DNA of 64,000 nt from positions 586,269 to 650,268 of the forward strand of contig NZ_AADV02000002.1 of NCBI RefSeq assembly GCF_000167195.1, written 5' to 3'. Made by a program: the position numbers and the translations under genes. This document shows positions 43,349 to 52,389 of the stretch, one piece after another. The notes under the pieces were generated by a model. That model did no database searches. It was not told where the DNA came from and was given only the letters and a program-made list of their open reading frames with translations. Positions within the stretch are counted from its first letter, which is position 1. The number at the start of each line of letters is the position of its first letter. The stretch is from Crocosphaera watsonii WH 8501 (GTDB taxonomy: Bacteria > Cyanobacteriota > Cyanobacteriia > Cyanobacteriales > Microcystaceae).

Positions 43349-43837
43349 TTAGATATTGTTTCTCAAACCACATAATCCTGCGTAGGCAATGGCGATCGCA
43401 TCTACACTATCATCTATTGGTAATGTCTCTAAATCAAACAAAGTTGCGACCATTTCTGCAACTTCTTTTTTGTTAGCTTTTCCGTCCCCTAAATGACATT
43501 TCCAACTGGCTTGATGGAGAAAAATTGCTTCAATTTTTGAATCTCGATAACAAACTAAATTAATTACTCCTAAAGCTTGCATAACTCCTCCTGCTGCTTT
43601 AATTGTACGGTTAAAAAAGGGCATTTCTATGGCAATACCTTGGGGCTTAAATTCTCTCAATAATTCACTTAAATCTGTTTCTATTTCTACCAGTCTTTGG
43701 GAAGTAGATAACTGTTTATTGGTTTCAATGGTTCCATAATCAATAATCAGAGGAAGTTCTTGCTCATTTTCTTGTAACATTGCCCAGCCAACTATTGCGA
43801 GTCCTGGATCAATTCCTAACCAATTTTGCTGAGACAT
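43349..43837 (-). CDS. ruvC: Holliday junction resolvase RuvC
   Basis: A 162-residue RuvC endonuclease. The four acidic catalytic residues are recognisable in LGIDPGLAIVGW, AIEMPFF and the late DDSVDAIAIAYAG. It nicks four-way DNA junctions symmetrically during recombinational repair. No ruvA or ruvB is adjacent. It converges with argC. Confidence 0.92.
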   Translation of the reverse strand: MSQQNWLGIDPGLAIVGWAMLQENEQELPLIIDYGTIETNKQLSTSQRLVEIETDLSELLREFKPQGIAIEMPFFNRTIKAAGGVMQALGVINLVCYRDSKIEAIFLHQASWKCHLGDGKANKKEVAEMVATLFDLETLPIDDSVDAIAIAYAGLCGLRNNI

Positions 43838-43899
43838 TTATTTAGATTAATTCCTAGCTAAGACTAACAATAATACTATTAATGATATCGGCTACTAAT

Positions 43900-43916
43900 A
43901 CAGGCTAGAAGCCTGT
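43900..43916. terminator. Hairpin after the Nudix gene
   Basis: ACAGGCT and AGCCTGT form a seven-base-pair stem with an AGA loop just beyond the Nudix stop codon on the minus strand. It lacks a long T-run and may be a dispersed repeat. Confidence 0.45.
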
Positions 43917-43920
43917 GTTA

Positions 43921-44475
43921 CTATGAAGGATTATTCATAAATTCTAATGCCATAAAAATGGTCGCAATAGTTCCTGCAACACAAATTTCTCCTGACATTA
44001 TTTTCTGAATAACCTGAGCAGCAGGAACTAAAATTACTTCAATTTCTTCTGTAACGTCTAACTCTATTTTCCCTTTTTTCTCTACATTTAAACCTAAAAA
44101 GATGTGAATTTTATTATCATCTTTAACAGGATTGTCATAAATAGTTCTCATAAAGATGAACTCTTGAGCAATGTAGCCCGTTTCTTCTTCTAGTTCTCGT
44201 TTAGCTGCGGTCAAACTATCCTCTTTTTCAGGGTCAAAAGTTCCTGCTGGCAACTCCAATAAAATCTCTTGAACCCCATGACGATATTGACGAACAAAAA
44301 CAATTTCCTTGTTGACAGTAATGGGTAAAATTAAAGCAATTTCAGGACGAACATTAACAAAATAATCATCAATAACTGTACCATCTGATAACTTTACTTG
44401 ATCTTGTCTCACCCGACACCATTGATTATCAACAATAAAATCAGACTTAAGAATTTCCCACTTTTGAAGACTCAT
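43921..44475 (-). CDS. Nudix hydrolase (ADP-ribose pyrophosphatase type)
   Basis: A 184-residue Nudix enzyme with the complete Nudix box GTFDPEKEDSLTAAKRELEE followed by ETGY (G-x5-E-x7-REuxEExGu), at about residues 79-102. The N-terminal beta domain before the box is that of ADP-ribose/GDP-mannose pyrophosphatases. It hydrolyses a nucleoside diphosphate linked to another moiety. It lies 20 bp downstream of the PKHD hydroxylase gene on the same strand, so they may be co-transcribed. Confidence 0.88.
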   Translation of the reverse strand: MSLQKWEILKSDFIVDNQWCRVRQDQVKLSDGTVIDDYFVNVRPEIALILPITVNKEIVFVRQYRHGVQEILLELPAGTFDPEKEDSLTAAKRELEEETGYIAQEFIFMRTIYDNPVKDDNKIHIFLGLNVEKKGKIELDVTEEIEVILVPAAQVIQKIMSGEICVAGTIATIFMALEFMNNPS

Positions 44476-44495
44476 ATTTTTGGTAATAGTTTTAG

Positions 44496-45164
44496 TTATT
44501 CAGCCCACTGACGTAATAGATTAGCATGGGTTTTGGCTAATAAATCAAATTCTGTCGATTTACCCTCTTTAGCAAAGATAGAACGACGTACCGTGTCAAT
44601 ATCAAACAAAATTTCTCGTTTGCTGGTATCTCGGATTAAACTTTGAATCCATCCCACAACCACAAATCTTGTACCTGTCTTAACCTCTGCAACTTGATGC
44701 AAAAAGGTGGAAGGATAGAAAATAATCGAGCCTGGGTTGAGCTTATAGTATAGTTTTGCCTCTGGTTTTTCAATGACCAACTCTCCTCCTTCATAACTTT
44801 CAGGAGAACTCAAGAATAAGGTAAAAGAGACATCCGAGCGGAAAAACTGCTTACCCCCCATCAAAGCGTTATCCGTATGACTGCCATAGTTCATATCTTG
44901 TTGATAGCGACTAAACCGTAGGGAATGAATATGTTTAGGCTGAATAGCTAGTTTGAATAATAAGTTACGCTCTAGGGCCTTAATAACCAAATTTTGTAGG
45001 GTTTTAGTCTCTGGAGAGGTTGTATCCAGTTGGCTGTTATGTTTTACTAATTTAGCGTGCCATCCTGCCGTAGTTTGACCATCAATAAACTTGCCTTTGG
45101 AGAGGGTTTCGGTGAGTTGGGTTAATTCTTCGGCGGTGATAATGTTGTCAACGGTCAAAATCAT
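44496..45164 (-). CDS. PKHD-type Fe(II)/2-oxoglutarate dioxygenase (PiuC/YbiX-like)
   Basis: A 222-residue dioxygenase. The iron triad is seen in NYGSHTDNAL (His-x-Asp) and FYPSTFLHQVAEVKTGTRFV (distal His, and Arg for 2-oxoglutarate). The flanking DVSFTLFLSSPESYEGGELV is diagnostic of the YbiX family. Relatives are often linked to iron-siderophore uptake or oxygen stress, but the substrate is unknown. It is the first gene of a minus-strand pair with the Nudix gene. Confidence 0.88.
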   Translation of the reverse strand: MILTVDNIITAEELTQLTETLSKGKFIDGQTTAGWHAKLVKHNSQLDTTSPETKTLQNLVIKALERNLLFKLAIQPKHIHSLRFSRYQQDMNYGSHTDNALMGGKQFFRSDVSFTLFLSSPESYEGGELVIEKPEAKLYYKLNPGSIIFYPSTFLHQVAEVKTGTRFVVVGWIQSLIRDTSKREILFDIDTVRRSIFAKEGKSTEFDLLAKTHANLLRQWAE

Positions 45165-45307
45165 CTTTACTGTTGAGTCGTAGTTAGATTTTTTCCCATT
45201 ATATCAACTTTTGAGCTATATGTAAGATAAATTCATTGGCAATTTCTGGCAGTCTTTTCTAGAATAGAGACCTTAGGTTAATATTTGATTAATTGAGGAA
45301 ACCAACA

Positions 45308-45574
45308 ATGAATTCTAAAGCTGTCCAACTATTAATTACCCTTGGTTTAGTAACTACTCTTGCTGCTTGTGGCGGCGGTGAAGTTGCTGAAGGCGGTGAA
45401 GGTGGTGAATCTGCTCCTGCAAGAGATGCCACAGAAGAAACTACCGATGCTGAACCCAAAGCTGACGAAGGCGGCGAAGGCGGCGAAGGCGGCGAAGGCG
45501 GCGAAGGCGGCGAAGGTGGCGAAGGCGGTGAAGGCGGTGAAGGCGGCGAAGGTGGTGAAGGTGGTGAAGGTTAA
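45308..45574 (+). CDS. Lipoprotein with Gly-Gly-Glu tandem repeats
   Basis: An 88-residue predicted lipoprotein. The signal sequence has a lipobox LAAC with Cys21, after which the mature protein is acidic. From about residue 55 to the end it is a run of ten or more GGE/EGG triplets encoded by near-identical 9-bp units (45470-45570). I chose ATG at 45308, which has GAGGAAA upstream, over TTG at 45293. The repeat would make a flexible, negatively charged surface tail and could vary in length by slippage without frameshift. The function is unknown. Confidence 0.75.
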   Translation: MNSKAVQLLITLGLVTTLAACGGGEVAEGGEGGESAPARDATEETTDAEPKADEGGEGGEGGEGGEGGEGGEGGEGGEGGEGGEGGEG

Positions 45575-45670
45575 TTCTTCTCCTCCTGCAAAACCTTAGC
45601 TAATACCAATTTCCAAAAGTATGGGATAACACTTCGACTACGCTCAGGGTTAACCCCCATTGCAAATTAC

Positions 45671-45718
45671 AAAAGCTGTTGATTCATGATGAAAAAATCA
45701 GAAGAACCAACAGCTTTT
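45671..45718. terminator. Bidirectional terminator-like hairpin
   Basis: AAAAGCTGTTG (45671-45681) and CAACAGCTTTT (45708-45718) form an eleven-base-pair perfect stem with A/T tracts on both sides. It lies between the convergent GGE lipoprotein and small membrane protein genes. Confidence 0.7.
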
Positions 45719-45746
45719 TAAAGTTTAAAATTTAGACAAAAAGAAA

Positions 45747-45983
45747 TTATTTGCTATTTATATTAACTTGAATTGCGCCGAGAATTGGCGTTTTAAATTT
45801 TAACAAAATAATCAGACTTAGGAGATGAATTAACCAATGAGAAATCACCAGTCCCCAGATAACACAAGCCAAAGCACTGCCACAAGCTAACACTCCAAAA
45901 ATATCATTTCCTGTTCGTTGATACCAAATCACACTGCTTATGCAAGTGATTAAGAATAAAAGTGGGAAAATTGGGAGGATCAT
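45747..45983 (-). CDS. Small membrane protein, unknown
   Basis: A 78-residue hydrophobic protein with about two or three membrane segments (2-20, 28-48, 50-65). No family recognised. It is transcribed alone, convergent with the lipoprotein gene across a shared terminator-like hairpin. Confidence 0.5.
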   Translation of the reverse strand: MILPIFPLLFLITCISSVIWYQRTGNDIFGVLACGSALACVIWGLVISHWLIHLLSLIILLKFKTPILGAIQVNINSK

Positions 45984-46240
45984 GGCAGTTACCTTTGAGT
46001 TATTAATCTGGGTCAGGTTCTTAAAAAATGATTTCTAAGGTCTCATTCCCATATCGTGTGTGTTGTATATCAGGATAACATTACCTTTCTCAAAATTGAG
46101 ATTATATAAACCCTCTAAGGGGGATCTTGTAAAAAATCTTTGCATAACTTAAAACTTGATCCAACTAACTGCCTAAATAAAGCTTGTTTCATGAATAAAT
46201 GTTGAGAATACAATCAGGTTTTAGGGATTTATGACTAGGT

Positions 46241-47738
46241 TCAAAATTCAATTTTGCTGAAGAACTCTTGTAACCAATTTTTGAGGTGAAGGGTAGCCAA
46301 ACAATCGTCCTCATTATAACGTAAAATAGACTCGATAATACTGCGATCTCCTGTGGTTAACCATTGGTCATACCAACAAACGCATTGATCCCCACTGACT
46401 CCGGCATCACGCCAATTAAACCCTAACCAGTTGCCCAAGGACTTGAGAGAGTAGTTTTCAACAGGGAAAATTACGGAAGTGATTACAAAGTGATGAAGGT
46501 CTATTAAACGATTGACTAAATCTTCAACTTGAGGGTAGGGAGTTCCATATAAGTTTCCTAACCGTTTAATTGTGTCTTTTTCGTAGTCTGAAAAGTGAAA
46601 AATAGGAGCTTGATCATAACTATTGACAAACTCAAGAAATTGTTGCCAAATAATCCCTTCTTCTTCGGGAGTTTCTGCTAAAAAAGGATAAAATGTTTGG
46701 GTTTGGCTGAGACGATCGACCATGACAACCCCTAATAAATAATCTAAATTCCGTTCCGGTTCGGCTTCAATATCAAAATAGAGTTCAACTGTTTTCTCGG
46801 CAAGGCTCTCTAAAAGCTGATACTGGGGTTGAGGACGAGGAATGGGATTATTATTAACAATAGAGTAAGCCTGTTGTTGCAATTTTTCCCCTAATTCCCT
46901 GCCGAGCATTTCCTGGATGGTGTCTGAGTTGGCTTGAGCTAAGGACTCAGTGGTGATAATACCAATATCTTGTAAAGATCCATAGCGACTGGGAGTCACC
47001 CCTGGAACTAAAGAAAGATGCCCCTGATATTTAGCGATCGCATAACAGTGACTATGCCAATGACAAAGACTACAGCGTTGCCTGGAAATAAATAATTCTG
47101 GTTCTTGGGGCGTTGTCAGAGTTGTTACACATTCATTGATAATAAGCTCTAGCTTTGGTAACCCTTGGCACCGTATCCACCGAAAACTGTTTAAGGGGAC
47201 GAATAATTAATTCTGGGGTTGGAGGAGAGGTTTCTTGAATAATAGCTAATAATTGGGCATAAAAAGTAGCCAACAGCTTATATTCTGGTTTCGCTTTGCG
47301 GCCTAGATGAATACTGACAGGATAATACAACCAGTTGCCAAATTTAGATTGTCCAGGTTGTTTAATTAATAAGTGAGGTTTTCCTAAATAATCATAACCA
47401 AAAGGCATGATCCTCAGAAAGTTCTCTTGCCACTCAAGGGATGTTGAGGTATTGTCATCAACCCATAATAATCCCTGATAAATACAATCAACTCCTTGCT
47501 CCATCAATGCTATGGTTGCTTGTGCTTTTTCTTTGAGACTTATTTGTGAAAATGGAAGTTTTTCATAATGGGGATAATAGTTATCTAAGACTAAGGCAAT
47601 GTGACGTTTATTTTCTTGTCGCAGTTTGTCTAAAAAGTCTCTTTCTGGATCTTTTTGTTTTGGATCACCATGAATATTAAGAAAAGCACGGCGTGGACAT
47701 CGTTTATAATCCAGTAGGAGAGAATCAGTAATCAGCAT
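46241..47738 (-). pseudogene. TM0106-family RecB-like nuclease, single-base frameshift
   Basis: The N-terminal part (47738 to 47133) starts MLITDSLLLDYKRCPRRAFL, a RecB-like nuclease opening with the first cluster cysteine. The C-terminal part ends at 46241 and contains FDIEAEPERNLDYLLG and YNEDDCLATLHL, an RNase H-like exonuclease domain. Between them the other frame reads LPKLELIINECVTTL, then RQRCSLCHWHSHCYAIAK (Fe-S cluster cysteines). One extra G in the AAGGG near 47160 explains the shift. A restored protein would be about 498 aa. Sequencing error remains possible. Confidence 0.8.
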
Positions 47739-47756
47739 TGTTACTCTTAGTCTAAC

Positions 47757-49634
47757 TTAGGGATTAACAAAAACCCCAATACCGTTGTGAACCCTTGCTG
47801 CTGTCACAGGAGAGCGATCGATCAACTGTCCACCCAAAACTAGGCCGGTGGAACTACCCCCGTCTAAATTAAGAGCATCCGTCGCCCCTAAACTTTGCAT
47901 AATCTGAGCCATTTCATCGAGACTTGCGCCACTGCCCCCAACACGGGTATGAACGGCTACTAACATGATTGTACCGCGCTTAGTCACACCGATCGCACTC
48001 CGAGAAGCTTTTTGTTTCTGGAACCCTTTACTAAACTGTTCACTAACCGCATTTACAATAATTCTACGGTTACTAATTAATAACGGTCCAGCACCTAAAA
48101 TATGGGACAATTGATTAAATTCAGTGGGTATAGTATTACTTTGTAAAGTTAGCTTTGTTCCTGGAGAAAGCAAACTAGAAGCCAGGGCATTTTTGCGAAT
48201 CGTTAAGAGGTAGCCGTTTTTAGGGATAGGATAAGATTGACTTTTTGCTTTTCGAGCTTGTTGTTGATAAATAACTTGGTTATTTTCCACAACAATAATT
48301 ATTTCGTTATCGCTAAGAGGTGTATAACTCTGACCCCATTCAGAGGTGTAACGAGACACTCCAGCTTTAATGTAGCCACTATTTAGAAAAGCAATGGGTA
48401 TATTATTACCTGTCGCTGTAGTAATGGTTTCTCTTAGAGCCAAACGATTGAGATAAACTTGACCTTTATCGTCCCAACCGATGGCACCCCGTCCTAAAAT
48501 GGGACTAGATAACCAGTTATTATCTTGACGAATGGCCCCAAGGGGAAGTTGATTATTGCGGTTAAAAAAGCCCCCATTAATAGCAGCAGCAGCCCGCCAT
48601 TTTTGAGCAGTTGTTACTAGAGGTGCTGTTCCCGTTTGTCCATTAAAATTAGTGGTAATTGGTTTTAGGGAAATACGGGGCGATCGCTGGTCAATTTCTA
48701 ACCAATTGACGGGAAAAGTTGTCTTCTTTCTCCCATTATTAATAGTCACCAGTTGTTGTCGCCAGATAATGCCTGGAGTCCAAACAATTTCTTTAGGAAC
48801 CATGCCATCGGCACGGACATCAATAACAATACGATTAGGGTTAGATAAACTAAAAACATTTAGCCCGTGTGCCGTAGGTAAATCAACATGAACCTTAGTT
48901 AAATTTCCCGTATCTTCTAAAGAGAATAATGAGGATTCTGGAGTTTGAGAAACAGGAGTACCTAAATCGTCTTCATCGGTATTTACTAAAGGTTTAGGGG
49001 AAGAAGAAGCCCCGTAATTAGATAATTTAGTTGCAGAAGCTTTTCCCGAAATCATCACTACACCATGACCTTTTGCCTGACTAATTTGCCAAACCGTAGG
49101 ACGATCAACCTCTAAAACAATACGTTTTCCCCAGGTTTGATTCCCTTGACGAATGTTATTAATTTGTGCTATTGGAAAGTTTAATTCTAAGGTATTATTA
49201 TTAACTTGTAGTTGCCCACCAGCCAACTGAATCAGTTCTGTGATATCGAGATAGCGATAAGGAGCTATGAAACGAGCTAAAATAGGTAAAGGTTGATTAG
49301 AATTTGTCCCAAACCAACGAACAGGTTGTAAACTAGGATCATCGGTGCTTAGTAACTCTAATCCGAGTAAGTTCATCGCGCCAATATCACTAATTCCAAT
49401 TCTAGTTTTATCCCCTTGTTGCCATTGAGTCCAAGGAATTTTATAGGTTTTTCCGTTAAGGATAATTGCTTGTCCTTGCTGGATGGAATTAGATGCTTCA
49501 ACCGGTGCAATGGTTGCTGAAAGGTTAAGGTTAACCGCTTTTTCCGGTTGTGGGTTCCCTATAGCAAGATAGACACATAAGGTAGTAGTTAAGGAAATAG
49601 AAAAAAGACTCAAGGGATACCAGGGGAGTTTCAT
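47757..49634 (-). CDS. Phosphodiester glycosidase (NAGPA-domain) family protein, exported
   Basis: A 625-residue protein with an N-terminal signal/anchor (residues 1-25). Two AMIN/copper-amine-oxidase-like beta regions lie at about 55-275. A C-terminal phosphodiester glycosidase domain (about 340-623) has AAAINGGFFNRNNQLPLGAI, GRGAIGWDDKG and ALNLDGGSSTGLVLGG, all conserved in NAGPA-type enzymes. It probably cleaves glycosidic phosphodiesters in exopolysaccharide or cell-wall polymers in the periplasm. It is followed 19 bp later by the frameshifted nuclease gene. Confidence 0.85.
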   Translation of the reverse strand: MKLPWYPLSLFSISLTTTLCVYLAIGNPQPEKAVNLNLSATIAPVEASNSIQQGQAIILNGKTYKIPWTQWQQGDKTRIGISDIGAMNLLGLELLSTDDPSLQPVRWFGTNSNQPLPILARFIAPYRYLDITELIQLAGGQLQVNNNTLELNFPIAQINNIRQGNQTWGKRIVLEVDRPTVWQISQAKGHGVVMISGKASATKLSNYGASSSPKPLVNTDEDDLGTPVSQTPESSLFSLEDTGNLTKVHVDLPTAHGLNVFSLSNPNRIVIDVRADGMVPKEIVWTPGIIWRQQLVTINNGRKKTTFPVNWLEIDQRSPRISLKPITTNFNGQTGTAPLVTTAQKWRAAAAINGGFFNRNNQLPLGAIRQDNNWLSSPILGRGAIGWDDKGQVYLNRLALRETITTATGNNIPIAFLNSGYIKAGVSRYTSEWGQSYTPLSDNEIIIVVENNQVIYQQQARKAKSQSYPIPKNGYLLTIRKNALASSLLSPGTKLTLQSNTIPTEFNQLSHILGAGPLLISNRRIIVNAVSEQFSKGFQKQKASRSAIGVTKRGTIMLVAVHTRVGGSGASLDEMAQIMQSLGATDALNLDGGSSTGLVLGGQLIDRSPVTAARVHNGIGVFVNP

Positions 49635-49714
49635 GGCTCGTCACACCTCGTTAATAAATTGGCAATATTGTATCATAATTCTCTTGAAACCTCCCCTTTT
49701 ATTATTTCCAATTC

Positions 49715-50644
49715 TCACACTTTAGCTAATTTCTGTATAGTAGGAAGAGAAAATTTTGTACTTTCTTCTAAAAGATAATCAAGAAAAGCTTTGGTAATAA
49801 CTGATAACTGTTTTCCCCCCAAATAAGCAACGTACCAACGACGTTTAATAGGAAAATTTTCTACATCTAAGACAGTTAGTTCACTATCAATTCCTTCAGA
49901 TATTAATGTGTGTTGGGAAAGAACAGAAATACCTAAACTCCCAGCAATAGCTTGTTTAATAGCTTCATTACTACCTAATTCTAACCTTACATGAACAGAG
50001 ACTTTATGTTTATCAAAAAGATTTTGTACAGCCCTTCTTGTTAGTGAACCCTGTTCCCTCATAATAAAGGGTTCCCCTTCTAAAGCGGTAATGGGAATAT
50101 TCTGTTTATTGGCCAACGGATGAGTTTTTAAGGCGACTACCACTAATGGGTTATCAAGAAAAGCTTGAGTACATAAATCTAAGGCTTCTGGGGGATTACT
50201 AACGATGTAAAGATCGTCCTCATTTTCTAACATTCTCCGTTGAATTTGTTGATGATTCGTTACTTTTAGAGAAACATCTATTCCTGGATATTGTTGACAG
50301 AAAGACCCTAAAATACGAGGTATAAAATATTTAGCGGTGGTAATCACCCCTAAGCGTAATTGTCCTTGTCTAGTGCCTTTTAAGTCGGCCACTTTCATCT
50401 CAAAATTATCCAGTCTTTCAAAAATTTCCTGACAAGTTTTCAGTAATTCTTGTCCTGCTTCTGTGAGATAGAGACGTTTGCCAATTTGCTCGAATAAGGG
50501 AAGACCAATGGCTTTAGTAAGTTGTTTAATTTGACTGGAGACTGTGGGTTGAGTGATAAATAATTCTTCGGCCGCACGGGTAAAGCTGCCATGACGTGCT
50601 GTGGCTTCAAAGACCTTCAATTGGTGTAAGGTGGCTTGTATCAA
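49715..50644 (-). CDS. LysR-type transcription regulator (CbbR/CmpR-like)
   Basis: A 309-residue LysR regulator. The N-terminal winged HTH is LHQLKVFEATARHGSFTRAA...QPTVSSQIKQL (residues 6-45). A linker helix and a two-lobed effector-binding domain follow (about 90-300; QGQLRLGVITTAKYFIPRIL, IKQAIAGSLGISVLS). It most resembles cyanobacterial CmpR/RbcR-type carbon regulators, but the neighbours give no target, so I do not name it. No divergent partner gene is adjacent. Confidence 0.85.
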   Translation of the reverse strand: MIQATLHQLKVFEATARHGSFTRAAEELFITQPTVSSQIKQLTKAIGLPLFEQIGKRLYLTEAGQELLKTCQEIFERLDNFEMKVADLKGTRQGQLRLGVITTAKYFIPRILGSFCQQYPGIDVSLKVTNHQQIQRRMLENEDDLYIVSNPPEALDLCTQAFLDNPLVVVALKTHPLANKQNIPITALEGEPFIMREQGSLTRRAVQNLFDKHKVSVHVRLELGSNEAIKQAIAGSLGISVLSQHTLISEGIDSELTVLDVENFPIKRRWYVAYLGGKQLSVITKAFLDYLLEESTKFSLPTIQKLAKV

Positions 50645-50850
50645 TGGTAATGCCCTCTGCTGTGCGATGTGAGTGATAATAGATTTTTAAGAATCCTCGC
50701 CCCCATCATAGACTAAATTCGATAGTAAATCAAGTTTGGGTTGAAATTAATCTATTAAATACACAAAACTTTGTAAAATCAATAACGGTTTTCTGAGGCG
50801 AGTTGTTGTAGTATTTTTCAAAATACTCATGTATCTAGTAATAAATACTT

Positions 50851-51060
50851 ATGTCTAATACTAACTCAAAAACTTGTCCTGTCTGTGGTGTGAAAATTCT
50901 TGGAGGGGATAAAGTTGTCTTTTCATCAGGTCCGATGGGAACTCGGGGGCGTTTGTGGGCGAGGGTTTGTAATTATGCCAAACAGGTCGGATGTATTAAC
51001 CAGGATCAAGAAGAGATCGGTCAAGTACATGAAAATGATTATTATAATCCCATGAAATAA
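50851..51060 (+). CDS. Small zinc-ribbon-like protein
   Basis: A 69-residue protein with a CPVCGVKI knuckle near the N-terminus and a second pair of spaced cysteines (C..AKQVGC) further on, suggesting a small metal-binding fold. It appears to be a conserved cyanobacterial hypothetical. It is followed immediately by a strong terminator. Confidence 0.6.
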   Translation: MSNTNSKTCPVCGVKILGGDKVVFSSGPMGTRGRLWARVCNYAKQVGCINQDQEEIGQVHENDYYNPMK

Positions 51061-51063
51061 GAA

Positions 51064-51089
51064 AAAGCAGGTCATCTTAGACCTGCTTT
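51064..51089 (+). terminator. Terminator hairpin
   Basis: AAAGCAGGTC and GACCTGCTTT form a perfect ten-base-pair stem with a six-base loop, four bases after the stop of the small zinc-ribbon gene. It also faces the 3' end of the convergent gene, so it may act in both directions. Confidence 0.8.
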
Positions 51090-51092
51090 CGG

Positions 51093-51425
51093 TTAAATAA
51101 TAACGTTCATTGGACTACCTGTTTTTGGTGGGGGATAAATACGAATTCTTGCTTGTTCTCCAAGTAGATGTAAATATTGACCAACGTTTTCTAAAGATTT
51201 CAGAATTTGCCAAGTTAAGCCATTTTTGGGACAAATCAAGACCAAAGTTAATCCATCGCGCCCAGTGGTTAAATTCCAGCCACATTTCGATAGTAAACGT
51301 TGGGTTTCTTCATCACAGGAATTATAAAATAAATCGCTAACCACATCATTGAGTTCCCAAGATAATTCGAGATCACTGGGAACCCAAGAGGGTAAGTCAT
51401 CGGGAGGTAAAAAGGATGAATTCAT
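51093..51425 (-). CDS. Conserved hypothetical protein
   Basis: A 110-residue soluble acidic protein (PPDDLPSWVPSDLELSWELN... PKNGLTWQILKSLENVG). I recognise no domain, and there is no signal peptide or membrane segment. It looks like a cyanobacterial conserved hypothetical from its Trp/Pro-rich opening, but no function can be given. Confidence 0.5.
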   Translation of the reverse strand: MNSSFLPPDDLPSWVPSDLELSWELNDVVSDLFYNSCDEETQRLLSKCGWNLTTGRDGLTLVLICPKNGLTWQILKSLENVGQYLHLLGEQARIRIYPPPKTGSPMNVII

Positions 51426-51577
51426 AGTATTGTCAGGGATTTCTTATCTAATCTAAGTTTTGTATAATATATTACAGAAGTCAAGTCCGTAATATTGGGG
51501 AGATAGGGGAACGGGATCACGAACTTAACCTTCTAAAATATGAATAGGGTTGGACACTTTTGATTTCAAAGCTATCA

Positions 51578-52372
51578 ATGAACGATAAACAAAAACAAAG
51601 ATCACGGGAGGATATCCCCGAAGCATTGCGGGATAGTCCTGTTCCTCCTACTCCTACTTCTTCATCCCTAAACCCTAAATGGATGATAATCGGGTTAGCT
51701 GGGGTTATTATGATTGTGCTTGGTACATTAGGGATCATGCGTCTAGTTTCTTCCTTGTCACAGACTAATACTGTGTCTGTTGAACCTACTCCCTCCCCCA
51801 GTCCAACCCCTGAACCTGAAACGATTGAAAATATTTTAGGTCATTTGCCCTATGAAGAAGCTGATCCCAGTCAACTAAAAGCTATCACTAATGATGGCCG
51901 GATTAAACTGAGGAAAAAAGCTGCCGATAGCTTCTTGCAAATGCAGGGAGATGCGCGCGCAAGTGGTATTATTCTAACGGCAATTTCCGGGTTCAGAACG
52001 GTTCAACAACAGGAATATTTATTCTTTGAAATTAAACGTCAAAGAAATCAAGATACTCGCAAACGGGCTGAAGTTAGTGCGCCTCCAAGGTATAGTGAAC
52101 ACCATACAGGATATGCTATTGATATTGGAGATGGTAAGGTTCCTGCTACTAATTTAAGCGAGAATTTTGAACAAACTCCGGCTTTTCGATGGCTGGAAAA
52201 TAACGCAGCTAAATATAGTTTTGAGTTGTCTTTTCCTCGCAATAACATTCAAGGTATTAGTTATGAACCTTGGCACTGGCGATATGTAGGGGATACCGAC
52301 AGTTTAAAGACTTTTTATGAAGCTCAGCAATTGCAAAACAGACCTTCTTCTGAAGAAAATACAGTTAATTAA
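51578..52372 (+). CDS. VanY-type D-alanyl-D-alanine carboxypeptidase, membrane-anchored
   Basis: A 264-residue protein with a cytoplasmic Pro/Ser-rich start, one membrane anchor (about 35-58), a Pro/Thr-rich linker and an M15B peptidase domain. The zinc ligands are in SEHHTGYAIDIGDG (His and Asp) and EPWHWRYVG (His), with SGFRTVQQQEYLF before them. It trims peptidoglycan stem peptides in the periplasm. I chose ATG at 51578 over TTG at 51560, though no strong ribosome binding site is seen. It is followed 17 bp later by the SWIM gene. Confidence 0.88.
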   Translation: MNDKQKQRSREDIPEALRDSPVPPTPTSSSLNPKWMIIGLAGVIMIVLGTLGIMRLVSSLSQTNTVSVEPTPSPSPTPEPETIENILGHLPYEEADPSQLKAITNDGRIKLRKKAADSFLQMQGDARASGIILTAISGFRTVQQQEYLFFEIKRQRNQDTRKRAEVSAPPRYSEHHTGYAIDIGDGKVPATNLSENFEQTPAFRWLENNAAKYSFELSFPRNNIQGISYEPWHWRYVGDTDSLKTFYEAQQLQNRPSSEENTVN

Positions 52373-52389
52373 GGTGAGATTTAATCAAG

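Noticed and set aside
45360-45599. A 79-residue Lys/Ala-rich frame
   Set aside because: It is the +1 frame of the GGE lipoprotein repeat (KAAKAAK from the 9-bp units). The lipobox-containing frame with a ribosome binding site is the credible one.
51110-51340. A 76-residue plus-strand reading frame
   Set aside because: Antisense to the 110-residue hypothetical gene, with no ribosome binding site and no known pattern.
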